The notes below the pieces were generated by a model, which saw nothing but the letters and a program-made list of their open reading frames with translations, searched no databases and had not been told where the DNA came from. A program made the position numbers and the translations under genes. From the NCBI GenBank assembly GCA_030620005.1, contig JAUXAJ010000250.1:1-7595 (forward strand): a DNA stretch of 7,595 nucleotides. The letters run 5' to 3'. Each line of letters starts with the position of its first letter. Position 1 is the stretch's first letter. This DNA is from Promethearchaeota archaeon. Lineage in GTDB: Archaea > Asgardarchaeota > Lokiarchaeia > Sigynarchaeales > SOKP01. Of this stretch, positions 1 to 5,784 are shown piece after piece.

Positions 1-2
1 AG

Positions 3-821
3 ATAGTTGATGCTTTATTTTTCGATGGTTTTACAGATACTCATGGTGTATATGGAGGTTATAAACACGTCGGTGAAACGGCAGAAAACATTTTAGAAAA
101 TTCGTTCGATATCAGTGACAAGTATGGGCTTCCAGAAATAAAAATAACTCTTGAGGAAATAAATGAGTTTGCCATTGAAAGTCAAAAGAAATATCAAAAG
201 GCAAAAGAAGAAAGTTTTTTTTCTGAAATAACACCTGTCGAGGTTAGAATTAAAGGAAAGACCGTTATGATTGAAGAAGACGAGAGCCCTCGCGCTAGTG
301 TTTCTATAGAAAAGTTAAACAGATTAAAACCAGTGTTTAGAAAAGGAGGTTTTGTCACTCCAGGAAATACTCCCACACTTTCCGATGGTGCTGTGGCTAT
401 CGTGTTAATGGTTAAAGAAAAAGCTGAATCCTTAAAATTGGATTACCTGGGGATGTGGAAGGCTTCCGCAATGGGAAATGTGGATCCAAAAATCATGGGA
501 ATTGGACCCATTCCCGCAATTAGAAACTTGCTACAAAAGACAACTCTTAAGCTTACTGACATTGATATTTTTGAGATAAATGAAGCGCAGGCACAACAAG
601 TGCTATTTTGCGTTAAAGCCTTGGGTATAGAAAAAGATAAAGTTAACGTTAATGGAGGCGCAATCGCATTAGGTCATCCACCAGGAATGACTGGTGCTCG
701 TTTAATTTTAACTGCACTTCATGAACTGAAACGAAGGAGGGGTCGATATGCCATCTGTTCGCAATGTGCTGGTGGAGGTACCGGAATGGCCACGCTATTA
801 GAAAATAAATATCAAATCTAA
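3..821 (+). CDS. Thiolase family protein (acetyl-CoA acyltransferase), 3' part, truncated by the left window edge
   Basis: Thiolases cleave 3-ketoacyl-CoA with CoA or run the reverse condensation; this would act in the cytoplasm in fatty-acid beta-oxidation or acetoacetyl-CoA formation. The frame is open from base 3, so the ATG at 267 is internal: residues before it already match the family (VGETAENI, then a segment like FA..SQ.....K). About 272 residues are visible of a usual 390-400. The nucleophilic Cys of the N-terminal half lies outside the window. Visible active-site parts are NEA (579-587), GHP with the catalytic His codon at 675-677, NGGAIALGHP, and the CxG Cys codon at 765-767 (CAGGGTG). 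This is the FadA/AtoB pattern with NEA and GHP, not the archaeal SCP-like pattern that pairs with DUF35. Oddities: the almost invariant Phe of NEAF is Gln, GHPxG carries a second Pro, and GGGQG is GGGTG. Substrate chain length cannot be told. The family is near certain; the exact reaction is not. Confidence 0.93.
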   Translation: MVDALFFDGFTDTHGVYGGYKHVGETAENILENSFDISDKYGLPEIKITLEEINEFAIESQKKYQKAKEESFFSEITPVEVRIKGKTVMIEEDESPRASVSIEKLNRLKPVFRKGGFVTPGNTPTLSDGAVAIVLMVKEKAESLKLDYLGMWKASAMGNVDPKIMGIGPIPAIRNLLQKTTLKLTDIDIFEINEAQAQQVLFCVKALGIEKDKVNVNGGAIALGHPPGMTGARLILTALHELKRRRGRYAICSQCAGGGTGMATLLENKYQI

Positions 822-830
822 TCTAATAAC

Positions 831-881
831 CTTCTCAAATCTGACTTCCTAAAGAGAAGTGGATTTCTTTTCCCTTTTCTT
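831..881 (+). terminator. Probable transcription end of the thiolase gene
   Basis: A weak 6-bp hairpin (cttctc 831-836 with gagaag 854-859, 17-nt loop) is followed by a pyrimidine/T-rich tract at about 864-881. Archaeal RNA polymerase stops at T-tracts with or without a hairpin, so the T-tract is the stronger part of the evidence. It lies 10 bases after the thiolase stop. Confidence 0.35.
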
Positions 882-896
882 AGTAAAAATTATTAA

Positions 897-951
897 TTTA
901 AAAGGTAAAATATAATTATTAAATACAAATTAACAAATCAGATTTAAATTA
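897..951 (+). promoter_or_regulatory. Candidate TATA-type promoter(s) for the alpha/beta hydrolase
   Basis: The gap before the hydrolase is almost all A/T. Two TATA-like boxes are visible: tttaaaag (897-904) and tttaaatta (about 943-951). The second lies roughly 23 bases before the start codon, which would give a very short or absent leader; the first would give a leader of about 45 bases. In this base composition such boxes occur by chance, so the call is weak. Confidence 0.22.
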
Positions 952-969
952 TAAAAAAAAAGGGAAATC

Positions 970-1800
970 ATGACAGATATTAATGTAGAAGAATTAAGGA
1001 AAGATTTCAATAAACCACATTACTTAATGACTACATCTGATGATAAAATATTATTTTTACGAGCTTGGAATCCTCCAACTAAATCTGACGTTGTAATCCT
1101 TATTTTCCACGGCATTACTGCTTATAGTGGTCCATATGAAATGATGGGCGAACCTTTAGCAAAAATAGGTTATAATGTGTTAGGTTTAGACTTAAGAGGA
1201 CACGGTTTATCAGATGGAAATAGAGGAGATTACCCAAGCAAGGAGCGCCTTTTGAAAGACCTTAGTGAAACCATTGCGTTCGTAAAAGAGAAATTTTCAA
1301 CTATAGTTCTCTTGGGGCATAGTTTGGGGGTTTTAACAGCAATAATTGCAGCTTATCAATGTCCAGAAAGCATAAATGGGTTGATTCTTCTTAGTGCTGG
1401 AAGAGATGTGAAACCAGGTGCTTATAAGGCTCTATCATTCGTTAAAAAATTAAAGATTCTATTCAGCTCACTTGTATCGCCAAGTAAGCCGGTAATAACT
1501 TATTATAGAGATGGTGTCACTGGGCTTGATGATCCGTTACGCCAATTTAAATACACACTTCGATTCATGAGCATCTTTAATGCAAAAAAATTAACATTTC
1601 CAGAAAAGATTAATGTTCCTATGATTTTCGGCGTTGGTGATAAAGATGAGCTCTTTACCGTGGAATCGGCTAAAAAATTACTCGAAGAAATTCCGTGTGA
1701 TAATAAAAAATTCATTGTCATAAAAGGTGCGAAACACGCTGAGTTCCCACCAGATGGATTTACAGAGTTAATTTCTTGGTTGGATGCTAATTTCAAGTAA
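970..1800 (+). CDS. Alpha/beta hydrolase, monoacylglycerol lipase / lysophospholipase-like (Hydrolase_4 type)
   Basis: A 276-residue serine hydrolase, the normal length for the monoacylglycerol lipase / PldB-like group; expected to cut an ester of a glycerolipid or similar small acyl ester. Visible order: an N-terminal strand region to about residue 35; oxyanion-loop HGI at 47-49; D.RGHG.S.G at 74-83, typical of this group; nucleophile elbow GHSLG at 116-120 (Ser118); a mobile helical cap at about 145-205; acid Asp226 in GDKDE; and catalytic His256 in AKHAEF. The triad is complete. No signal peptide or membrane segment is seen, so it is probably cytoplasmic. The start follows a short aggga motif 4 bases upstream, after a run of nine A (953-961). 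It stands alone between T-tracts, about 150 bases after the thiolase on the same strand; shared acyl metabolism is possible but inferred. The substrate cannot be fixed from sequence; other esterases and haloperoxidase-like enzymes share this fold. Confidence 0.9.
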   Translation: MTDINVEELRKDFNKPHYLMTTSDDKILFLRAWNPPTKSDVVILIFHGITAYSGPYEMMGEPLAKIGYNVLGLDLRGHGLSDGNRGDYPSKERLLKDLSETIAFVKEKFSTIVLLGHSLGVLTAIIAAYQCPESINGLILLSAGRDVKPGAYKALSFVKKLKILFSSLVSPSKPVITYYRDGVTGLDDPLRQFKYTLRFMSIFNAKKLTFPEKINVPMIFGVGDKDELFTVESAKKLLEEIPCDNKKFIVIKGAKHAEFPPDGFTELISWLDANFK

Positions 1801-1855
1801 GAAATGATTAGATCTAATTTAAAATTTAATAAAAATCAATAACTCAAGAAATTTA

Positions 1856-1864
1856 TTTTTTTTT
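1856..1864 (+). terminator. T9 tract after the hydrolase gene
   Basis: An uninterrupted run of nine T lies 56 bases after the hydrolase stop codon, with no hairpin before it. This is the usual form of an archaeal factor-independent stop. Confidence 0.4.
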
Positions 1865-1886
1865 AAATAGTTCAGTAATTCAATTT

Positions 1887-1914
1887 AAAGGGAGAATACA
1901 ATCCTCTTTTTTTT
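1887..1914 (+). terminator. Possible second terminator: small hairpin plus T8
   Basis: AAAGGG (1887-1892) can pair with CTCTTT (1904-1909), with one G-U pair and an 11-nt loop. The run of eight T at 1907-1914 overlaps the 3' arm. It may back up the T9 tract just upstream before the next gene's promoter. Confidence 0.3.
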
Positions 1915-1922
1915 CTATGCTT

Positions 1923-1935
1923 AAACTTTAAAGAG
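1923..1935 (+). promoter_or_regulatory. Candidate BRE/TATA box for the 903-residue gene
   Basis: aaactttaaag is a purine/A-rich stretch followed by a TATA-like core, right after the T8 tract. It would place the start of transcription near 1955 and give a leader of about 60 bases carrying the A10 run (1990-1999) and the ribosome binding site. The perfect palindrome gaaatttc (1937-1944) sits just downstream. Weak because of the base composition. Confidence 0.22.
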
Positions 1936-2001
1936 AGAAATTTCTTTATTACATTTGCAAAAATAGATATTGTAAAAATAATAGTAATTAAAAAAAAAAT
2001 A

Positions 2002-2007
2002 GAGGAG
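2002..2007 (+). promoter_or_regulatory. Shine-Dalgarno site, fixes the start at 2015
   Basis: gaggag lies 7 bases before the ATG at 2015, a good match to the anti-SD end of 16S rRNA at normal spacing. It follows a run of ten A. It is the clearest ribosome binding site on the + strand here. Confidence 0.6.
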
Positions 2008-2014
2008 ACCATAA

Positions 2015-4726
2015 ATGAAAGAAATATTAGAAGCATTAGATCTGTCTAAAAACGCTGCGAATATTTACCATTCTTGTTTAGGAGAAATACCATTATCTTA
2101 TGAGGAAATTCATTCTTTTGAACCAAGTCTATCTGATGCGGAATTCAATGGGGCAATTGAAGAATTAATTCAGAGGAGATTATTTTTTGAAATTTCGCCA
2201 ACAAATCCCGAAATTCTTCCGCATTACATGGCTGTCCCGCCATTTTCTACACTTTTTAACAAATTTCGCTTGGATTCTAAAGGTGAAAGTGGAAGCCTTC
2301 AGGATATTATCGAGACAAAAATTGATAAAATAATTGCTAATGAAAATAGAATCGAAGTTGAATCCATTTATAATGATTTTCAAAAAATTTCAAGCCAAAT
2401 TGACACCGCTTCTACAGAACTAAGGAAAGATGCCGAAGAATTTGTAGAATCAACTAAGAGGGTAGATAATACCATGGAAATAATTTCTAATTTTGAGCTT
2501 AAAATGAAAAATGCGCTTAGTTCTCAATATAATAGTCTTATGGATGCTATTATTCAATTTAGGAACTTGGTAATTGAAATTCTCAAAGCTTCAGAATTCA
2601 ACGAACAACAATTAGAATCGTTTGAAAAGATTATAAGAAACGACTTGGAAATGAAGGTTCAAGAAAAATCGAAAGAAACAGAGCAAAAGATTTTCAATGA
2701 ATTTAATGATCTTTCGGAAAAATTTAAAAGTTTATTTTCAGGCATGTTAAACAATCAAGTAGAACAAAAAGCAATTAGTTTAGGAATTTTAAATTTTGTA
2801 GATAAAGAAATGAGTAATCTTAATAATAGCATCAATGCGAAGAGGGAAAGTTTCAAGGTAGCCTTAGGCTGGCTAAAAAATACCATTAAAAGTGAGATTA
2901 ATAAAATTCTCAAAGAACAAAATGCTGAGGTTTCAGAATCAATCCTTTCCTTGAATGAATTTTTGACTAAGATTTTGGTCGACTATTTCACGTTAAATAA
3001 TTTCTGGACAGTAAACAGTTATATAAAAACTAAAGAAGAGATTTCTAATTTATTAACGAATGCTAGCGATAATATCTTATTAGTTGTTCCAAATATTGAC
3101 GAATACATTCCTTTGGAAAAATTAAAAGAATTTTGCGGCAAATTTAAAGCAAGAATAATCTCTTCAGAACCTCATGGTAGCTCTATCGTTCAAGAACTCA
3201 AGAATATAGATAATTTGCAGTATAAGAGATTAAAATTCAACAAATTTATTGGAGTTATAAGCTCAAAAACTGCAATTATTGGGGAAATCAATAAAGATGA
3301 AGATAACCCTTTAAAAAGCGTTACTGGTTTTGGAACAAATTCAATTTCACTATTAGAATTAATAGAACCAATTCTTTTGAAGAAATGGGAAGACGCTAAG
3401 TTTTCCAAGAATACTCAAATTGTAAATGGATTTAATAAAATTATAGAAAATATCAACGATATCCAAGGGAAGAATATTGCTGAAATAATGCAAGATGTGC
3501 TAGATTTAGTCTTTAAAATGGAAGGAATTTCTCTTAATGTGGTTGAAATTAAGTTACTAGTTTCTAAGCTTAAAAAAATTGATTCTCCATTAGATAAGGA
3601 TAAAAAGAAAGAAGTTATTCAAAAAATTAGAGTGTGGAACGATCAATTCACGAAATTACAATTAAGACCAACTCCAGAATTTAGATTGCCATTTGCCAAG
3701 GATGGGATTCCTTTAGAACCAATATTAGACGCGGGTTCATTATTAGAAGAATCTGAAACAATTGAGCTCGAAAAAATTGAACAATTATTTGATCTTTTTT
3801 TAGAAAAAGTTGGAGAGCTTAAAGGTGTTGATTTAAGTCAACAAATACAAAATATGATAAATCTAAGCCTAAGGTTCCAAGGATTTTCAAAAGTTATTGA
3901 ATGGAAAGAAGAATTAAGTACTATTGACACGATTTTAGATGAACCATTTAAAATTCACCTTCAAGAGGATTTCTCAAAGTGGAAGAACGATATTCTAAGA
4001 CCAATATTGCAAAAGAGAATAGTAGAAGAACCTGTAACTGAAGCTCAAGTTGAAGAAAAAATCGAGGAAATAATTGAAGAAGAATATATTAGTCCAGGTT
4101 TATCTCAGTCTCAATATGATGAAGAAGTATCTGAATTAGAAGAGCAAAAGCTTGATATAAACGATTTATTTAAAAAAATATCTGAAAATGTGAATGATCT
4201 TAAGGGGAACGAAATAAGTATCATTTTACAAGATATTTCTGACTTACTCGTGGAATCTCATGGACCCATGGCTTCTAAAGCTACAAGACAGTGGATAAGC
4301 AAGCTCAGATCCATTAGAGGGCTCCTTGAAGATGATATTAAGGTTCAATTCATTGAAGATTTGGATAGAATTAAATCCAAATATGTTCTAGGAGAATCTG
4401 AAGGTGACGATTTATCTGATTATACGCCCGGGTTCATGAATGATGATTCCACTTCCATAGAAATTAAAGACTCTGGAAAAGAAAGTAGTGAGTTGGACCA
4501 ATTATTTGAAAAAGTGATTAAGAATGCAAAAACAGTTATTGGAAGTGAATTAGCTCAGAATTTGCAAGATATTGCTGATATCGTAATGGAAAACCACGGC
4601 TCATTAGCTGCAAGGGATATAAGACCTTGGGTTAGCAAGCTTCGTTCGATAAGGGCTCCCTTAGAAGATGATATCAAAGTAGAATTATTAGAAATTCTTG
4701 AAATGTGGAAGGAGAAATTTGGATAA
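2015..4726 (+). CDS. TrmB-like HTH / coiled coil / PLD-fold protein with four C-terminal repeats, function unknown
   Basis: A 903-residue cytoplasmic protein without signal peptide or membrane segment. Residues 1-75 resemble a TrmB-type winged helix (LDLSKNAANIY at 8-18 matches the LGLSKNEAKVY opening; AIEELIQRRLFFEI at 47-60 fits the recognition helix and wing) but are degenerate. Residues about 95-335 are helical, charged and heptad-like, probably coiled coil. Residues about 335-462 match the PLD-like effector fold of TrmB regulators: EEISNLL..ASDNILLVVP, a FIGVISSKTAIIGE strand pair, then a closing helix ending LLKKWED. No HxK motif is present, so phospholipase chemistry is unlikely. Residues 473-902 hold four related blocks of about 70 residues, separated by linkers; the two before repeats 3 and 4 are strongly acidic. 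Known TrmB regulators are about 250-350 residues, so this is a much enlarged relative: either a regulator with an oligomerising stalk or a structural or scaffold protein that kept a regulator fold. It appears monocistronic. The domain reading is moderately sure; the role is unknown. Confidence 0.85.
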   Translation: MKEILEALDLSKNAANIYHSCLGEIPLSYEEIHSFEPSLSDAEFNGAIEELIQRRLFFEISPTNPEILPHYMAVPPFSTLFNKFRLDSKGESGSLQDIIETKIDKIIANENRIEVESIYNDFQKISSQIDTASTELRKDAEEFVESTKRVDNTMEIISNFELKMKNALSSQYNSLMDAIIQFRNLVIEILKASEFNEQQLESFEKIIRNDLEMKVQEKSKETEQKIFNEFNDLSEKFKSLFSGMLNNQVEQKAISLGILNFVDKEMSNLNNSINAKRESFKVALGWLKNTIKSEINKILKEQNAEVSESILSLNEFLTKILVDYFTLNNFWTVNSYIKTKEEISNLLTNASDNILLVVPNIDEYIPLEKLKEFCGKFKARIISSEPHGSSIVQELKNIDNLQYKRLKFNKFIGVISSKTAIIGEINKDEDNPLKSVTGFGTNSISLLELIEPILLKKWEDAKFSKNTQIVNGFNKIIENINDIQGKNIAEIMQDVLDLVFKMEGISLNVVEIKLLVSKLKKIDSPLDKDKKKEVIQKIRVWNDQFTKLQLRPTPEFRLPFAKDGIPLEPILDAGSLLEESETIELEKIEQLFDLFLEKVGELKGVDLSQQIQNMINLSLRFQGFSKVIEWKEELSTIDTILDEPFKIHLQEDFSKWKNDILRPILQKRIVEEPVTEAQVEEKIEEIIEEEYISPGLSQSQYDEEVSELEEQKLDINDLFKKISENVNDLKGNEISIILQDISDLLVESHGPMASKATRQWISKLRSIRGLLEDDIKVQFIEDLDRIKSKYVLGESEGDDLSDYTPGFMNDDSTSIEIKDSGKESSELDQLFEKVIKNAKTVIGSELAQNLQDIADIVMENHGSLAARDIRPWVSKLRSIRAPLEDDIKVELLEILEMWKEKFG
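3431..4720 (+). repeat. Four tandem degenerate protein repeats of about 70 residues
   Basis: Repeats start at residues 473, 592, 719 and 831 (bases 3431-3649, 3788-3994, 4169-4384, 4505-4720). In each, a Phe start is followed 12 residues later by Gly (485, 604, 731, 843) and again 19 residues later by Gly (504, 623, 750, 862). A loose core of helix plus (I/L)QD or IQN lies between the two Gly. The second half carries K(E)L..I....L(D/E) and mostly ends in a Trp-Lys helix (W541, W656, W898; Ile787 in repeat 3). Repeats 3 and 4 are closest and share SKLRSIR and LEDDIKV exactly; 1 and 2 have drifted. All look helical. Linkers differ in length, and those before repeats 3 and 4 are rich in Glu and Asp. 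Confidence 0.8.
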
Positions 4727-4813
4727 TAACTTTATTAAAAATATGTTGAACAAAACGAAATGGAAAAGAAAGCATGTAAAATGGAATTAATATCTCATGA
4801 TAACCATTGTTTT

Positions 4814-4839
4814 AAGAAATTTTTTCTTTATTTTTTTTT
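4814..4839 (+). terminator. Hairpin plus T9 ending the 903-residue gene transcript
   Basis: aagaaa (4814-4819) and tttctt (4823-4828) form a 6-bp stem with a 3-nt loop, followed by a run of nine T at 4831-4839. The T-run is at the same time the Lys-Lys-Lys stop-proximal codons of the convergent gene on the other strand, so this stop signal overlaps a coding end. It is 88-113 bases after the + strand stop codon. Confidence 0.4.
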
Positions 4840-5100
4840 ACTCTTGGCATCTTTCACGATTTTCTTGCATAAATTAACTCCTAATCCAGTTTTTCGGTTC
4901 AATACGTAAGGATTTTCTTTCTTGACTTGTGTGGCAGTTCGATACCCGGCGTCAAATAAGATTCGTGCTCTCACTCGTACCATATTAGGGAGTCTCAACA
5001 GCAAATCGAAGAGTTCTTCTTTTATACCGTACTTGATCCGTGTACAAAGCGTTTCCGACATTTCAGCAATCTCAAGCATCCTGTCTTCCAAGTCAGCCAT
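4828..5100 (-). CDS. Stand-alone Hel308 C-terminal-like helix-hairpin-helix protein (90 residues)
   Basis: A small basic, probably DNA-binding protein. Residues 21-46 (RIKYGIKEEL ... RVRAR) closely match the end of archaeal Hel308/Hjm helicases, where KYGVKEEL is followed by GIGRVRAR and AG; here AGYRT follows at 51-55. In Hel308 this last domain binds single-stranded DNA and its RxRAR arginines help control unwinding. The first hairpin, normally GIGR, is NMVR (39-42), while the arginines 42, 44 and 46 remain. A second hairpin, GLGVNLCKKI (72-81), is intact. The C-terminus is Lys-rich. No motor domain is found upstream: the reading frame has only six further codons, back to a GTG at 5118. I chose the ATG at 5100 because family-like sequence begins after it; the GTG at 5118 would add MQWKKK. 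Neither start has a good SD; a run of nine A lies directly before the ATG. It could be a real small protein (favoured) or a decayed helicase remnant. Confidence 0.75.
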   Translation of the reverse strand: MADLEDRMLEIAEMSETLCTRIKYGIKEELFDLLLRLPNMVRVRARILFDAGYRTATQVKKENPYVLNRKTGLGVNLCKKIVKDAKSKKK

Positions 5101-5200
5101 TTTTTTTTTCCACTGCACTACGCCAACTTTTTTTTAATATCTTAAAAATTTTCTAAAAATCCCACTTATCAGACTTTTTTTTTATCTACAAAATAGATAT

Positions 5201-5234
5201 GTACAAATTACAATGAAAATAACGATATTTGTAC
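5201..5234. repeat. 8-bp inverted repeat gtacaaat / atttgtac
   Basis: Perfect 8-bp arms with an 18-base spacer, in the middle of the divergent spacer. Centre-to-centre distance is 26 bases, about two and a half helical turns, so the half-sites are on roughly opposite faces. It could be an operator for a dimeric regulator or chance in AT-rich DNA. Confidence 0.3.
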
Positions 5235-5335
5235 TTTCTCTTCATTAGATGAAATAAATCTCCTATTAGTCTTCCATACCTTTTTTTATGCATATCTTTA
5301 AAAGAGCGCCATATCCAATAATACATAACGAAAAA

Positions 5336-5355
5336 AATATATCTCAAAATATATC
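5336..5355 (+). promoter_or_regulatory. TATA-like double box for the HTH gene, possibly leaderless
   Basis: aatatatc occurs twice, at 5336-5343 and 5348-5355. The first copy is about 30 bases before the ATG at 5371 and is preceded by an A-run that could act as BRE. No Shine-Dalgarno sequence precedes the ATG, so a leaderless or near-leaderless message fits. Confidence 0.3.
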
Positions 5356-5370
5356 GTAATTATTAATAAA

Positions 5371-5784
5371 ATGGTAGAAGCAAGCTTGAGGCAAAAGGTC
5401 TTTTCCTTCATAGATGAGAACCCGGAGGCCAAAAACAAGGATGTTTACAATGAATTTTCTGGAGAGAGTGAGAATTCCTTGAGAACATATAGAAGAGATT
5501 ATTTTAAAGAGAGGGAAAAAAAGATATCTCAAGTTCAGGTCTCCAAGAAAAGCGATATATCTCAAGTAGGTGAAAACGCTATTTTTGAACCAAAAGAACC
5601 TAAAATAGATCCAAGTCATTTCCTCTCATTATTGAAGAGTTTTAACTCCTTACCATTATTCATCTATTCTAAGATTTCACGAAATAATATAAAGAAAACC
5701 TTAATATTAAAGAATTTCTTCAAAAACTTCCTTAATGCTACTATATCCAGATATATTGTCTCGTATAAAAAGTTCAAACGGTAA
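5371..5784 (+). CDS. Small HTH-domain protein, probably DNA-binding (Asgard-type)
   Basis: 137 residues. Residues 4-48 look like a compact helix-turn-helix: LRQKVFSFIDENPEAKNKDVYNEFSGESENSLRTYRRDYFKE, cited here as LRQKVFSFIDENPEA (6-20), NKDVYNEF (22-29) and NSLRTYRRDYFKE (35-47), where the last helix is Arg-rich and would read DNA. From memory, similar 'ENPEA.NK.(V/I)Y' N-terminal domains occur in many hypothetical Lokiarchaeia-type proteins; I cannot confirm that here. Residues 49-82 are a charged linker with two ISQV copies (52-55, 63-66). Residues 83-137 are basic and rich in Leu, Ile and Phe. The last 25 codons (from 5707) lie antisense over the 3' end of the radical SAM gene. The C-terminal half is therefore less certain: it may be real, or the product of a frameshift near 5640-5700, since another frame ends at about 5690. 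A role as regulator is inferred. Confidence 0.6.
   Translation: MVEASLRQKVFSFIDENPEAKNKDVYNEFSGESENSLRTYRRDYFKEREKKISQVQVSKKSDISQVGENAIFEPKEPKIDPSHFLSLLKSFNSLPLFIYSKISRNNIKKTLILKNFFKNFLNATISRYIVSYKKFKR

Larger units (their letters stand above)
5101..5370. other. Divergent AT-rich spacer with T/A homopolymers and an inverted repeat
   Basis: About 270 bases between two divergent starts, with no coding signal. + strand T-runs: 5101-5109 (9), 5128-5135 (8), 5175-5183 (9) and 5281-5287 (7). These are A-runs in the leader of the minus-strand HhH gene. An inverted repeat, gtacaaat (5201-5208) and atttgtac (5227-5234), lies between. TATA-like boxes for the + gene stand at the right end. No tRNA or other RNA fold was recognised. 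Confidence 0.5.

Noticed and set aside
267..269. ATG as the start of the thiolase gene
   Set aside because: The same frame is open to the window edge and the sequence before it matches the thiolase family, so this Met is internal.
335..376. Minus-strand open frame 194-376 with hydrophobic stretches as a small membrane protein
   Set aside because: Lies fully inside the thiolase frame and has no start context or similarity.
1503..1796. Minus-strand open frame inside the hydrolase gene
   Set aside because: Mirror of a well-supported gene; no family-like sequence or ribosome binding site.
2400..3050. The coiled-coil region as an SMC/Rad50 or chemoreceptor-like protein
   Set aside because: No Walker motifs, hinge, or membrane/HAMP segments; only general heptad-like helices.
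3140..3320. Active phospholipase D site in the PLD-like segment
   Set aside because: No HxKxxxxD motif is present; similarity is only to the non-catalytic TrmB effector fold.
4922..5137. + strand open frame across the HhH gene
   Set aside because: Low-complexity Ser/Ile/Phe-rich shadow of the minus-strand gene, which has clear Hel308-like motifs.
1960..5200. Shared 11-base word aaaatagatat upstream of the 903-residue gene (1960-1970) and in the divergent spacer (5190-5200)
   Set aside because: Different distance and orientation to the starts, and a single AT-only-like word of this length can easily repeat by chance in such AT-rich DNA.
5344..5619. Minus-strand open frame opposite the HTH gene
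   Set aside because: Aromatic-rich shadow without recognisable domain; the + strand frame has an HTH-like domain.
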